This document shows, piece by piece, positions 8,370 through 17,824 of a stretch of 64,000 nucleotides of DNA. The stretch is from the NCBI RefSeq assembly GCF_024170405.1, contig NZ_JALJYC010000011.1, positions 1 to 64,000 of the forward strand, in the 5' to 3' direction. The notes under the pieces are model-generated. The model did not search any database. It was given only the letters and a program-made list of their open reading frames with translations, and was not told where the DNA came from. Source of the DNA: Neisseria perflava (lineage in GTDB: Bacteria > Pseudomonadota > Gammaproteobacteria > Burkholderiales > Neisseriaceae). The stretch's first letter is position 1. Every line of letters starts with the position of its first letter. A program made the translations under genes and the position numbers.

Positions 8370-9481
8370 TTTCCGCCTTTCAGGGTCAAACTTTGGCGCA
8401 CGGCCGCCCAAAACGGCTGCGCCGGCATACTGCGTACGCGCAATAAAACCACGGCCACAGCGAAAATCAGGATGTGCATGGGCAGCAAGCCCAGCAAAAA
8501 CGGAATCTTGCCGCCCTCCACCGCGTCACGCAGGAAGGTCAGGCCGTTTTGATAGATTAAGAACATGCCGATGGCAATCAGAATATTATATGTGTGGCCG
8601 CCGCGCGGATTGAAATACGACAGCGGTATCGCCAGCAAGCTCAGCAGCAATGCGCTAATCGGCAACGAAGTGCGCCACATTAATTCGGCTTGGTGCTGCG
8701 GATCGCTGCTGCCGAAAAGCTGCGATGTTGGGATGGTTCGGCGGTTGGACACCGGATCGACGATTTTCGGCGTGGTGCTGATAATCAGATCCAGCTTGTC
8801 AAACGACACCCGCGTATAGTCTGCCTGACCGGGAATGCCGCCGTAGCGGTAGCCGTTGCGCAGCTCCAGCGTACGCTTGTTGTCGGCCAGCGAGAAATTG
8901 CCCTCTTTAGCGAACACCACGTTGTCATTACCTTTGTCGTCCAGCTCGCGCAAAAACAGGTTTTTCATAATACCCGATTCGGTATCGAAGGTTTCCACAA
9001 AATACACGCGACTGTTTTTCTTGCCCAAAGCAGCAAACTTACCCGCCTCTACCATCGAAAGCTGCTGTTTCTGCTTCAAAATCTCCGCATATTCGCGGCT
9101 GCGCAGCTCCGCCCACGGCATGACCCACAGCTGCATGACGGCAATCAGGATGGCAAACGGTACGGCAAACTGCATCACCGGCCGTATCCACTGGCGCAAC
9201 GCCAGCCCGCAAGAGAGCCACACCGACATTTCGCTGTCGCGCCAATAGCGGGTCAACACCGTCAGAATGCTGATAAAAGCGGTTAATACCAGCAAAAGCG
9301 GCGTCATGCCGATAATCCAGAAGCCGACCAGCGCGGCCACGGCGTCAATCGCCACCCTGCCGTCGGCGGCGCGGCCGAGCAGGTTAATCGCCTGCGTCGA
9401 AACCAGCACCGCCAGCAGCACTACAAAAATGCCGACGGCGGTAAAGGAAAGTTCTTTAATAAAATTGCGTTGGTAAATCAT
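8366..9481 (-). CDS. lptF: LPS export ABC transporter permease LptF
   Basis: A 371-aa partner of LptG. MIYQRNFIKELSFT begins the first amphipathic/transmembrane segment; helices around residues 15-35, 50-80 and 100-125 precede a periplasmic beta domain (about 140-270), then three more helices. First gene of the lptF-lptG operon, divergent from pepA, a common proteobacterial arrangement. Confidence 0.93.
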   Translation of the reverse strand: MIYQRNFIKELSFTAVGIFVVLLAVLVSTQAINLLGRAADGRVAIDAVAALVGFWIIGMTPLLLVLTAFISILTVLTRYWRDSEMSVWLSCGLALRQWIRPVMQFAVPFAILIAVMQLWVMPWAELRSREYAEILKQKQQLSMVEAGKFAALGKKNSRVYFVETFDTESGIMKNLFLRELDDKGNDNVVFAKEGNFSLADNKRTLELRNGYRYGGIPGQADYTRVSFDKLDLIISTTPKIVDPVSNRRTIPTSQLFGSSDPQHQAELMWRTSLPISALLLSLLAIPLSYFNPRGGHTYNILIAIGMFLIYQNGLTFLRDAVEGGKIPFLLGLLPMHILIFAVAVVLLRVRSMPAQPFWAAVRQSLTLKGGK

Positions 9482-9743
9482 AATCTGTTGGCTGCTGTGA
9501 GCGTGGGTAGGCTAAACGTAAAGAGCATGCGGTACGCGCATTTTCTGACCGCTATCGGAATCAAATCTTGAAAAACGCAGGCGGGGCTTGCGACGCACCC
9601 TGCCCGTTCGATTTCATTCAACTTTAAATCTTTCAGACGGCCTGTACTTGGCGTACAATCAAGTATCGTTTTCAACTCGGTATATCTGTTTGGACATGCC
9701 ATCTGAAAATCCCGTATAACCTGTTTCCCATAGGAGAATAAAC

Positions 9744-11153
9744 GTGGAATTTAGCACAAAAGCCGGAAAATTGCAGCCGAATCAGGCAGCCGCGCAATTA
9801 TTTGTTTGCACCGAAGCGGCGCAAATCACCGATAAGACCGCTGCGGCCTTATTGGGTTCGCTGGAAGAAGGGCAAAATTTTGCCGAAACCAAACTCCCCG
9901 TTTCAGACGGCCTGCAAGCCGTGGCGGTTTTGCGTTTGAAAGATTTGGAACGCGCTACTTTGAATAAAGCTGCCGCTGAAGCGGCAAAATGGGCGCAAAA
10001 CCAAGCGCAGGTTGCGGTTGAGCTGGCGCCGTTTTGCGAAGTAAACGCCCCGCGCGTAGCCGAAGCGCTGGCCGTGGCCTTTGGCAATGCCGCCTACCGT
10101 TTCGACCGTTACAAAAAAGAAGCCAAACCGGCCAAGTTCGCGCAAGCCGTGTTCTACTCCGACCACGAAGCCGCCGTTGCCGCCGCGCTGAAAATTGCCG
10201 ACGCGCAAGTCTATGGCCAAACCCTGTGCCGAGACTTGGGCAATGCCGCGCCGAATGAATGCACTCCCGAATTTTTGGCGACAACCGCCAAAGCGGAAGC
10301 GGAAAAAGTCGGCGCGTCTGCCAAAATCATCGGCAAAGAATACATCAAAGCCAATATGGGCTCGTTTTGGTCGGTAGCCAAAGGCAGTGCGCAAGACCCG
10401 TATTTGGTCGAACTGAGTTACTTCGGTGCGGTGGATAAAGCAGCCGCGCCGGTGGTTTTGGTCGGCAAAGGCATTACCTTCGACAGCGGCGGCATTTCCC
10501 TGAAACCCGGCCCGGGCATGGATGAGATGAAATTCGACATGTGCGGTGCGGCCACCGTTATCAGCACTTTCTGCGCCGCCGTCAAGCTGCAACTGCCCAT
10601 CAACCTGATTGCCGTGGTCGCTACTTGCGAAAACCTGCCCTCCGGTACGGCCAACAAGCCGGGCGACATCGTCAAATCCATGAAAGGCCTGACCATCGAA
10701 GTGTTGAACACCGACGCCGAAGGCCGTCTGATTTTGTGCGACGCGCTGACCTACGCCGAACAATTCAAACCGCAAGCCGTGATTGATGTGGCCACCCTTA
10801 CCGGCGCATGTATCGTCGCTCTCGGCCACGATGTCAGCGGCGTGATGGGCAACAATCAGGATTTGCTCGACAACCTGCTGGCCGCTTCCCGCGAAGTCGA
10901 TGACAAAGCATGGCAGCTGCCGCTGTTTGACTGCTACAAAGACCAGCTCAAATCCAACTTCGCCGACATCCCCAATATCGGCACCCCCGGCGCAGGCTCG
11001 CCTGTGGCCGGCGCATTCCTGTCTTACTTCACCGAAGACTACCCGTGGGCGCACCTCGACATCGCCGGCACAGCTTGGAAATCCGGCGCGGAAAAAGGCG
11101 CAACCGGCCGCCCCGTACCGCTGCTGTTGAACTATTTGCGCAATCTGGCTTAA
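9744..11153 (+). CDS. pepA: Leucyl (cytosol) aminopeptidase
   Basis: M17 metallo-aminopeptidase, two metal ions, normally a hexamer. The 469-aa protein has the N-terminal macro-like domain and the catalytic domain with VGKGITFDSGGISLKP, the signature NTDAEGRL and the D/E metal ligands in KFDMCGAA. The start codon is GTG, preceded by a TAGGAG ribosome-binding site 7 bp upstream. Divergent from lptFG and followed by holC. Confidence 0.93.
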   Translation: MEFSTKAGKLQPNQAAAQLFVCTEAAQITDKTAAALLGSLEEGQNFAETKLPVSDGLQAVAVLRLKDLERATLNKAAAEAAKWAQNQAQVAVELAPFCEVNAPRVAEALAVAFGNAAYRFDRYKKEAKPAKFAQAVFYSDHEAAVAAALKIADAQVYGQTLCRDLGNAAPNECTPEFLATTAKAEAEKVGASAKIIGKEYIKANMGSFWSVAKGSAQDPYLVELSYFGAVDKAAAPVVLVGKGITFDSGGISLKPGPGMDEMKFDMCGAATVISTFCAAVKLQLPINLIAVVATCENLPSGTANKPGDIVKSMKGLTIEVLNTDAEGRLILCDALTYAEQFKPQAVIDVATLTGACIVALGHDVSGVMGNNQDLLDNLLAASREVDDKAWQLPLFDCYKDQLKSNFADIPNIGTPGAGSPVAGAFLSYFTEDYPWAHLDIAGTAWKSGAEKGATGRPVPLLLNYLRNLA

Positions 11154-11169
11154 TGCCGGTATAAAGCAA

Positions 11170-11206
11170 AGGCCGTCTGAAACAAAACATCAGTTTCAGA
11201 CGGCCT
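11170..11206 (+). terminator. DUS hairpin between pepA and holC
   Basis: Arms AGGCCGTCTGAAAC with a short loop, ending in CCTTTTG, 16 bp after pepA. Confidence 0.7.
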
Positions 11207-11246
11207 TTTGTTATAATCTGCCTGTTCAAACGTCTGCCTGCCCGCC

Positions 11247-11687
11247 ATGCCCAAAGCCACTTTCTACACCCATGTTGCCCACCCCGCCGCATTTGCCTGC
11301 CGCCTGGCTGCCCGTGCCGTCCGCGACGGCGGCTGCGTGTTGGTTTGGTCGGACAACCCAGATACCATCACCCGCCTTGACCGCGATTTGTGGCAAAACG
11401 AGCCGGAAAGTTTTATCCCGCATGAAATCTGGCAAACCGGCAGCGCCATGCCGTCTGAAACCCTGCTGTTGCTGGCTTCCGGCCATCAGCTGCCCGCTCT
11501 GCCCGAAAACATTACCGTATTAAACCTGTCGCCCGATTTTTGGACGGCGGCGCCGGTGTTGCCCGATCGCGTATTGGAAATCGTCGGTGACGGTTTGGAA
11601 GATTTGGCCGACGCGCGCGAGCGGTTTAAAGCCTACCGCCAAAGCGGTTTTGCGATTGAGCATTTCGGCATGCAAGGCAAAGCCTAG
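11247..11687 (+). CDS. holC: DNA polymerase III subunit chi
   Basis: The chi subunit links the clamp loader to single-stranded-DNA-binding protein through psi. The 146-aa protein begins MPKATFYTHVAHPAAFACRLAA, the usual chi N-terminus, and has the conserved FIPHEIW segment. pepA-holC adjacency is typical of beta- and gamma-proteobacteria. Confidence 0.88.
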   Translation: MPKATFYTHVAHPAAFACRLAARAVRDGGCVLVWSDNPDTITRLDRDLWQNEPESFIPHEIWQTGSAMPSETLLLLASGHQLPALPENITVLNLSPDFWTAAPVLPDRVLEIVGDGLEDLADARERFKAYRQSGFAIEHFGMQGKA

Positions 11688-11818
11688 CGGCTGTCGAAAC
11701 GTGTCAAACTTGCCTGTCTTTACAATCCGAACCCTGATTTTTCAGACGGCCTGCTTCATTTTCAAACAAACTGGGCTATAATCCCCTTTCTATTTTTATT
11801 TTACCGAAGAATACCGCC

Positions 11819-12598
11819 ATGAATAAAACGTTTAAATTCGGTGCGCTGGCATTGGCCGCCGCATTGTCCCTGACCGCTTGCGATAAAAAAGACAGCAGCG
11901 TCGCCGCTGGTACGGCCGCTTCCGCTGCCGATGCTTCATCCATCGGCACACCGGCGCAGCAGGCCAGCTATGCGATGGGTTCGGACATCGGCCGTTCGCT
12001 CAAACAAATGAAAGACCAAGGTACGGAAATCGACCTGAACGTCTTCAACGAAGCCCTGCAAACCGTGTATGAAGGCAAAGAGCCGAAAATGAACGAGCAG
12101 CAGGCGCAGGAAGTGATGATGAAATTCTTGGCCGATCAGCAGCAAAAAGCGCAAGAAAAAATGGTTGCCGACGCCAAAACCAATCAGGAAAAAGGCGAAG
12201 CCTTCCTGAAAGAAAACGCGACTAAAGAAGGCGTAAAAACCACCGCTTCCGGCCTGCAATACAAAATCAAAACCGAAGGTACAGGCAAACAGCCCAAAGC
12301 CAGCGATGTAGTGACCGTGGAATACGAAGGCCGTCTGATTGACGGTACGGTATTCGACAGCAGCAAACAAAACGGCGGCCTGGTTACCTTCCCGCTGAAC
12401 CAAGTGATTCCGGGCTGGACCGAAGGCGTACAGCTTTTGAAAGAAGGCGGAGAAACCACATTCTACATTCCGGCCAAACTCGCTTACGGCGAACAAGGTG
12501 CGGGCGGCAAAATCGGCCCGAATTCGACTTTGATTTTCGATGTCAAACTGGTTAAAGTCGGCGCTCCGGAAGCTGCGCCTACACAACCGGCCAAATAA
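11819..12598 (+). CDS. FKBP-type peptidyl-prolyl isomerase, Mip-like lipoprotein
   Basis: A 259-aa protein with a lipoprotein signal peptide (MNKTFKFGALALAAALSLTAC; lipobox LTAC, Cys20), an alpha-helical dimerisation domain rich in Q/E/K (about residues 40-140) and a C-terminal FKBP domain (VVTVEYEGRLIDGTVFDSS ... IPGWTEGVQLLKEGGETTFYIP). This is the architecture of macrophage infectivity potentiator and FkpA chaperones, anchored in the outer membrane or facing the periplasm. A DUS is encoded in the FKBP domain (GRLI). It stands alone between DUS elements. Confidence 0.92.
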   Translation: MNKTFKFGALALAAALSLTACDKKDSSVAAGTAASAADASSIGTPAQQASYAMGSDIGRSLKQMKDQGTEIDLNVFNEALQTVYEGKEPKMNEQQAQEVMMKFLADQQQKAQEKMVADAKTNQEKGEAFLKENATKEGVKTTASGLQYKIKTEGTGKQPKASDVVTVEYEGRLIDGTVFDSSKQNGGLVTFPLNQVIPGWTEGVQLLKEGGETTFYIPAKLAYGEQGAGGKIGPNSTLIFDVKLVKVGAPEAAPTQPAK

Positions 12599-12638
12599 AC
12601 CAGCCCGGCCGTAAGGCTTTTGCCTAACCGCCAAACCG

Positions 12639-12700
12639 AGGCCGTCTGAACAAGGATAACGGAAATCTTGGATTTCTTTTCACACCTGTTCAGACGGCCT
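12639..12700 (+). terminator. Long DUS hairpin after the Mip-like gene
   Basis: AGGCCGTCTGAACA and its complement are about 35 bases apart and could form a terminator stem with a large loop. It ends only 35 bp before purN, so it also occupies the purN leader. Confidence 0.55.
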
Positions 12701-12734
12701 TAACGCACAATTTTTCTCTCTCATCCCATCCATC

Positions 12735-13361
12735 ATGAAAAACATCGTTATCCTGATTTCCGGTCGCGGCAGCAATATGCAGGCCATTGTCAACGCGAAT
12801 ATTCCCAACGCCCGTATTGCCGCCGTATTGAGCAACAGCGAAAGCGCCGCCGGTCTTGGCTGGGCGGCCGAGCGCGGCATTGACACCGGCAGCCTCAACC
12901 ACAAAGACTTCGCTTCGCGCGAGGATTTCGACCGTGCCATGATGGAAAAAATTGACGCTTATCAGCCTGATTTGGTGGTTTTGGCCGGCTTCATGCGTAT
13001 TCTTACGCCCGAATTTTGCGCCCGCTACGCAGGCCGTCTGATGAATATCCATCCCTCCATCCTGCCTGCGTTTACCGGCCTGCATACCCACGAGCGCGCG
13101 CTGGCTGCCGGTTGCCGCGTGGCCGGTTGCACCATCCATTTTGTCACCGCCGAACTCGATTGCGGCCCGATTATCGCGCAAGGCGTGGTGCCGATTTTAG
13201 ACGGCGACAATGCCGACGACATCGCCGAGCGCGTATTGAAAGTGGAACACCAACTCTTCCCGCAAGCCGTGGCCGATTTTGTGGCAGGCCGTCTGAAAAT
13301 TGAGGGCAACCGCGTTTTCAACAGCCAACGCAGCGCCGACGGTCAAGCGCTGTTGGCCTAA
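12735..13361 (+). CDS. purN: Phosphoribosylglycinamide formyltransferase
   Basis: Third step of purine synthesis, transfer of a formyl group from 10-formyl-THF to GAR. The 208-aa protein shows the phosphate-binding ISGRGSNMQAI, the VVLAGFMRILTPEF strand and the active-site region NIHPSILPAFTGLHTHERALAAG with catalytic Asn/His, followed by TIHFVTAELDCGPII with its Asp. A DUS is read as GRLK near the C-terminus. Followed after 7 bp by the DUF3108 gene, so probably one transcript. Confidence 0.95.
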   Translation: MKNIVILISGRGSNMQAIVNANIPNARIAAVLSNSESAAGLGWAAERGIDTGSLNHKDFASREDFDRAMMEKIDAYQPDLVVLAGFMRILTPEFCARYAGRLMNIHPSILPAFTGLHTHERALAAGCRVAGCTIHFVTAELDCGPIIAQGVVPILDGDNADDIAERVLKVEHQLFPQAVADFVAGRLKIEGNRVFNSQRSADGQALLA

Positions 13362-13368
13362 TCCGCCG

Positions 13369-14043
13369 ATGAAAACATCCGTTTCCCTAATCGGCGGCTT
13401 GGCGGGGGCAATGCTTGCCCTGCCCGCATTTGCCGCCGAACTGCCCCGCTCGGCCGTTTTACAGTTTGCCAGCAACTATCAAGTACCCGCCGTGATGGTG
13501 TTCAAACGGGAGGGAACGCGCTATACCATCGTATCCGACATCGACCTGCTGTTTTACCGTATCCGCTTCGAGTCGGGCGGCACGGTGGACGGCAAGTGGC
13601 TCAAACCCGCTTACTACCGCGAAATCCGCAACAGTACGCTTTATAGCGCCGCCGAATTTAACGGCCATACCGTTACCTATGGCAAAACCGGCGACAAAAA
13701 AACCGCTACGCCCGATGGGGTCACGATGGATTTGTTTACCCTAGCTTGGCAGCTTGCCGCCAGCAATGCCGCGTTACCCACCCCGATATACGCCACCAAC
13801 GGCAAAAAAATCTACCCGCTCAGCCGACTGACGCCGCAAGGCAGCAGTCGCTACGCCTTCGGCACAAGCGCCGTCAATGCCGATCGCTATACGCTGAAAC
13901 AAGGTAAGGGGAAGGTTAGCTATACCCTACTGCCCTCATTCGGCAATATTCCGGCGCAAATTTCATACGACACCGAAGACGGCGCGGCTTACCGGCTGAG
14001 CCTGACCGGATTAACCATCGACGGCAAAAGCATAATGCCGTGA
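13369..14043 (+). CDS. DUF3108-type exported protein
   Basis: A 224-aa protein with a cleavable signal peptide (MKTSVSLIGGLAGAMLALP-AFA) and a beta-rich body typical of DUF3108 periplasmic proteins, whose role is not established. The start at MKTSVSL is chosen because the signal peptide begins there; the longer frame overlaps purN. It lies 7 bp after purN, an arrangement I recall from other Neisseria. Confidence 0.75.
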   Translation: MKTSVSLIGGLAGAMLALPAFAAELPRSAVLQFASNYQVPAVMVFKREGTRYTIVSDIDLLFYRIRFESGGTVDGKWLKPAYYREIRNSTLYSAAEFNGHTVTYGKTGDKKTATPDGVTMDLFTLAWQLAASNAALPTPIYATNGKKIYPLSRLTPQGSSRYAFGTSAVNADRYTLKQGKGKVSYTLLPSFGNIPAQISYDTEDGAAYRLSLTGLTIDGKSIMP

Positions 14044-14082
14044 ATGTCACTGCATAATTACTGATCGGCTTGCACCGCAAAA

Positions 14083-14118
14083 AGGCCGTCTGAAAACCAT
14101 ATGGTTTTCAGACGGCCT
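14083..14118. terminator. Inverted DUS pair between convergent genes
   Basis: Hairpin with arms AGGCCGTCTGAAAACCAT between the DUF3108 gene and pgi. Confidence 0.8.
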
Positions 14119-14141
14119 TTTACTGACTCATCTTTGCCGTT

Positions 14142-15785
14142 TTATTTATTGGCGTTCAGATAAGTGCTGATTAAATGCTCGGTAGAGCTGTCGTGTTTTT
14201 GCGGTGCGGTCTCGCCGGTCAGCTCGGCCAAGATGGTTTTCGCCAGCTGTTTGCCCAGCTCGACACCCCACTGGTCAAAGCTGTTGATGCCCCAAATAAT
14301 GCCTTGCACGAAGGTTTTGTGTTCGTACATGGCAATCAGGCTGCCCATGTTACGCGGGCTGACTTTGTCCATCAAAATCAGGTTGGTCGGGCGGTTGCCG
14401 GAGAAGGTTTTATGCGGTACCAGCTCTTCAATACGCGCTTCGTCCATGCCTTGCGCTTTAAGCTCGGCGCGCACTTCGTCCGGCGTTTTGCCGCGCATAA
14501 AGGCTTCGGCTTGGGCAAACACGTTGGCCAACAGGATTTCATGGTGGCCTTTGAGGTTGCTACGTTTTTCCAAAGAGGCAATCAGGTCAATCGGCGCAAT
14601 GTGCGTACCTTGGTGCAACAGTTGGAAGAAGGCGTGTTGACCGTTGATACCGGTTTCGCCCCAAATAATCGGCGAGGTTTCGTGCTGCACGGGTTTGCCG
14701 TCGAGCGTTACCTGTTTGCCGTTGCTTTCCATATCCAGCTGTTGGATGAATTTCGGCAGGCGGTGCAGGTTTTGGTCATACGGCGCGATGACATGGCTGC
14801 CGCCGCCGTAGTAGTTGATGTACCACACGCCGACCAAGGCCAGAATCACCGGCAGGTTGCGCTCCAGCGGGGTATTGATGAAGTGTTGATCCATCAGATG
14901 TGCGCCGTTGAGCATTTCGATGAAGTTTTCTTCGCCCAAATACAGCATAATCGGCAGACCGATGGCTGACCACAGGCTGTAACGGCCACCGACCCAATCC
15001 CAAAATTCAAACATATTGGCAGTATCAATACCGAATTCGGACACGGCTTTTTTGTTGGTAGAAACAGCCACGAAGTGTTTGGCGATGGCACCTTCGTCAT
15101 TGGCGTGTTTCAAGAACCATTCGCGAGCGGTCAGAGCGTTAGTCAGGGTTTCTTGGGTGGTAAAGGTTTTGGAAGCCACGATAAACAACGTGGTTTCGGG
15201 GTGCACTTTTTCCAACACGCCGCGCAGTTGCGAGCCATCGACGTTAGACACGAAGTGCATGTTCAGACGCGGGTGGCCAAACGGTTTGAGCGCGGTACAC
15301 ATCATCAGCGGACCCAAATCGGAGCCGCCGATACCGATATTCACCACATCGGTAATCACTTGGTTGGTATAGCCCAGCCAATCGCCGCTGCGCACTTCGT
15401 GGGCAAATTCGCCCATGCGGTGCAATACATGGTTTACTTTCGGCATCACGTCTTCACCGTCCACAACAATCGGCGAATTGGTGCGGTTGCGCAGGGCAAC
15501 ATGCAATACGGCGCGGTTTTCGGTGGTGTTGATTTTTTCACCGTGGAACATCTGCTGCATGCGTTCGGGTACGCCGGCTTCGCGCGCCAAACTGGTCAGC
15601 AGCGACATGGTTTCGTCGGTAATGCGGTTTTTGGAGTAATCCAAAGTCAAGCCGCCCACTTGCAACCAGTAGCGTTGCGCACGTTCGGGATCTTCCTCAA
15701 ACATTTGGCGCATATGGTTTGCTTTGGTTTCGTCAAAGTGCTGCCACAATTTGGCATTGCTCGGCAATTCTTCCAGATGTTTCAT
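14142..15785 (-). CDS. pgi: Glucose-6-phosphate isomerase
   Basis: Interconverts glucose-6-P and fructose-6-P. The 547-aa protein carries both family signatures: VNIGIGGSDLGP in the first SIS domain and GRYSLWSAIGLPI further on, with the active-site Glu/His region GVELGKQLAKTI near the C-terminus. The ATG at 15785 has AAGGA 9 bp upstream and is preferred over a TTG three codons earlier. It lies 5 bp after hexR, so it is cotranscribed as the last gene of zwf-pgl-glk-hexR-pgi. Confidence 0.96.
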   Translation of the reverse strand: MKHLEELPSNAKLWQHFDETKANHMRQMFEEDPERAQRYWLQVGGLTLDYSKNRITDETMSLLTSLAREAGVPERMQQMFHGEKINTTENRAVLHVALRNRTNSPIVVDGEDVMPKVNHVLHRMGEFAHEVRSGDWLGYTNQVITDVVNIGIGGSDLGPLMMCTALKPFGHPRLNMHFVSNVDGSQLRGVLEKVHPETTLFIVASKTFTTQETLTNALTAREWFLKHANDEGAIAKHFVAVSTNKKAVSEFGIDTANMFEFWDWVGGRYSLWSAIGLPIMLYLGEENFIEMLNGAHLMDQHFINTPLERNLPVILALVGVWYINYYGGGSHVIAPYDQNLHRLPKFIQQLDMESNGKQVTLDGKPVQHETSPIIWGETGINGQHAFFQLLHQGTHIAPIDLIASLEKRSNLKGHHEILLANVFAQAEAFMRGKTPDEVRAELKAQGMDEARIEELVPHKTFSGNRPTNLILMDKVSPRNMGSLIAMYEHKTFVQGIIWGINSFDQWGVELGKQLAKTILAELTGETAPQKHDSSTEHLISTYLNANK

Positions 15786-15790
15786 GATGT

Positions 15791-16639
15791 TCAATCCTTA
15801 TCGTAGTCAATATGTTTGCTATGGATACTGCGTTTGCTTTTTTGCAGTTGCAGGCTGGCCGCATCGCCCAGGCGCAGCGCCAGGCCGATGGCCAGAATAT
15901 CAATTACCGCCAGTTGCAAGAGGCGAGACACCATCGGCGTATAAAGCTCGACGTTTTCCTGCGTCGCCACACTCAATACGCAGTCAGCCAGTTGCGATAG
16001 GGGGGAATCGGCGCGGGTCACGGCAATCACGGAAGCGCCGTTTTCTTTGGCAATGCTGACCGCATCCAAAAGCTCGATGGATGAGCCGGTATTGGAAATC
16101 GCCACCAACACATCTTGATCGCTCAATACCGAAGCCGCCATCAGTTGCACATGGGTGTCGATATAAGAGACGGTGGAAATGCCGAAACGGAAGAATTTAT
16201 GCTGAGCGTCTTGCGCCACAATGCCGGAGTTGCCGACACCGTAAAACTCCACGCGGCGGGCGTGCATCAGCATGGCAATGGCGTTTTCCAGCTCGGCTTC
16301 TTTCAGAAAACGGCGCTCGCCCAGCAAGGAAGCGGCGGCGTTACCCAATACTTTTTCCACCACGCTGTTCATGTCGTCATCGGCATTCAGCTCTTCATGC
16401 ACATACGGCATGCCTTCGTGACCGATACTGGCAGACAACGCGAGTTTGAACTCAGGCAATCCCTTATAACCCAAGCTGCGGCAGAAACGGATAACCGTAG
16501 GTTGGCTGACCGACGCGCATTCGGCAATCTCGGCCACCGCAGCGTGGACAAACCATTTCGGTTCGGCCAGCGCCGATTCAGCAACTTTGCGCTCTGCGCC
16601 GGAGAGATTGGCCAATGCTTCACTGATTTTACTTAACAT
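15791..16639 (-). CDS. hexR: HexR, RpiR-family regulator of glucose catabolism
   Basis: A 282-aa protein with an N-terminal RpiR helix-turn-helix (residues about 1-75; ECASVSQPTVIRFCRSLGYKGLPEFK) and a C-terminal SIS sugar-phosphate domain (about 125-260; VEFYGVGNSGIVAQDAQHKF, AISNTGSS). In proteobacteria HexR binds KDPG, which releases it from zwf, edd-eda and related promoters. Its place inside the zwf operon and the TTGTAA-N5-TTACAA site upstream of edd fit that role here. Confidence 0.92.
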   Translation of the reverse strand: MLSKISEALANLSGAERKVAESALAEPKWFVHAAVAEIAECASVSQPTVIRFCRSLGYKGLPEFKLALSASIGHEGMPYVHEELNADDDMNSVVEKVLGNAAASLLGERRFLKEAELENAIAMLMHARRVEFYGVGNSGIVAQDAQHKFFRFGISTVSYIDTHVQLMAASVLSDQDVLVAISNTGSSIELLDAVSIAKENGASVIAVTRADSPLSQLADCVLSVATQENVELYTPMVSRLLQLAVIDILAIGLALRLGDAASLQLQKSKRSIHSKHIDYDKD

Positions 16640-16674
16640 ATATCTTCCTAATTTTCCCTTCCCTGTGTGGCAAA

Positions 16675-16697
16675 GGCAGCGTTGTCAAAACGCTGCC
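16675..16697 (-). terminator. GC-rich hairpin between glk and hexR
   Basis: GGCAGCGTT-GTCAA-AACGCTGCC is a perfect 9-bp stem in the 72-bp gap. There is no strong T tract, so it may attenuate transcription or stabilise the mRNA rather than end it. Confidence 0.45.
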
Positions 16698-16711
16698 GGT
16701 CAGGGTCATGC

Positions 16712-17824
16712 TTATGAATTTGTTTGGCCGCCGGTATTTCCCGCCGCAGTCAATCCGCCACCAACACATTGGCTGGTTGCACCGCCCAACGCGCTGACGT
16801 TGTTGCAGGCATTGCGCAGGTGGTTGTCCAAGGCCACGGCCGCACCGGTCAGGCCGGGGAATTTGCTCAACACCACATATACCGGAATCGCCGCTAAATA
16901 GGCGTCAAAACGGCCTTTGTTTTCAAAACGGTTGCGGAACGGCGAATATTTGAAATATTCGATAAAGCGCGGAATAATCCCGCCGCACAAGTATACACCG
17001 CCGCTGGCACCCAAGGTCAATGCCAAGTTAGAGGCCACTGTACCCAGCATGGCGCAGAACATGTCCAAAGTCAGACGGCACAGCGGAGAAGAGCCGCTCA
17101 ATGCGCTTTCGCTGATTTCAGCGGGGGTAAGTTTTTTCGGCTTCAAGCCTTCTTTTACCGCCAAGGCTTCGTAAATCAGGGTCAGGCCGGAACCGCTCAA
17201 GAAACGCTCGGCAGAAACATGGCCGTATTTTTTCTTGGCATATTGCCAAATCATCACTTCCGCATCGTCAAACGGCGGGAAGCTGACGTGGCCGCCCTCG
17301 CCTGCCAGCGGTACCCAGCCGGCATTGCTCGGAATCAAACCGCTGACACCCAAACCGGTACCCGGGCCGATGACCGCTTTCGGTGATTTTTCATTCGGCT
17401 CTTTACCGCCGATTTGCACCAAATCTTCTTGAGCCGTTTGCGTAATCGCCAAAGCCTGGGCAGTAAAGTCGTTCAGGAAAATCAGTGTTTCAAAGCCTAG
17501 CGACTGGCGCGTGGTTTCAATGGAAAACGCCCAGTGGTGGTTGGTCATCTGCACCCAGTCGCCCATAATCGGGTTGGCGATGGCGATACCGGCATGGCGG
17601 ATAGACGGATTGCCAACGCGCTTGAGGTATTCGCGGATGGCATCAACGATGGTGTCGTAATCGTTACACGGCAACACTTCCGGCTGTTCGATTTTTTGCG
17701 GCGCGGTTTCCAGCGCAAAGCGGGCGTTGGTACCGCCGATGTCGGCAATCAGACGCGGCCAATCGTTAGTCGGGGTAGCGGTTTCGGTTTTGGTATCGTT
17801 TTTTTTAGTTTGCGTAGAAGACAT
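16712..17824 (-). CDS. glk: Glucokinase
   Basis: ATP-dependent phosphorylation of glucose. The 370-aa protein (long for a glucokinase because of extra N- and C-terminal tails) has the phosphate-binding LIADIGGTNARFAL at about residues 25-38, the sugar-binding FLNDFTAQA and the IGPGTGLGVSGLI and GEGGHVSFPP motifs. The start overlaps the pgl stop by 20 bp, so translation is coupled. It would activate free glucose released by the island's LacZ and GalA. Confidence 0.94.
   Translation of the reverse strand: MSSTQTKKNDTKTETATPTNDWPRLIADIGGTNARFALETAPQKIEQPEVLPCNDYDTIVDAIREYLKRVGNPSIRHAGIAIANPIMGDWVQMTNHHWAFSIETTRQSLGFETLIFLNDFTAQALAITQTAQEDLVQIGGKEPNEKSPKAVIGPGTGLGVSGLIPSNAGWVPLAGEGGHVSFPPFDDAEVMIWQYAKKKYGHVSAERFLSGSGLTLIYEALAVKEGLKPKKLTPAEISESALSGSSPLCRLTLDMFCAMLGTVASNLALTLGASGGVYLCGGIIPRFIEYFKYSPFRNRFENKGRFDAYLAAIPVYVVLSKFPGLTGAAVALDNHLRNACNNVSALGGATSQCVGGGLTAAGNTGGQTNS

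Noticed and set aside
9903..11054. 383-codon open frame antisense to pepA
   Set aside because: It is the mirror of a strongly GC3-biased gene, with composition (Gly/Val/Phe/His-rich) typical of antisense shadows, and it has no family motif.
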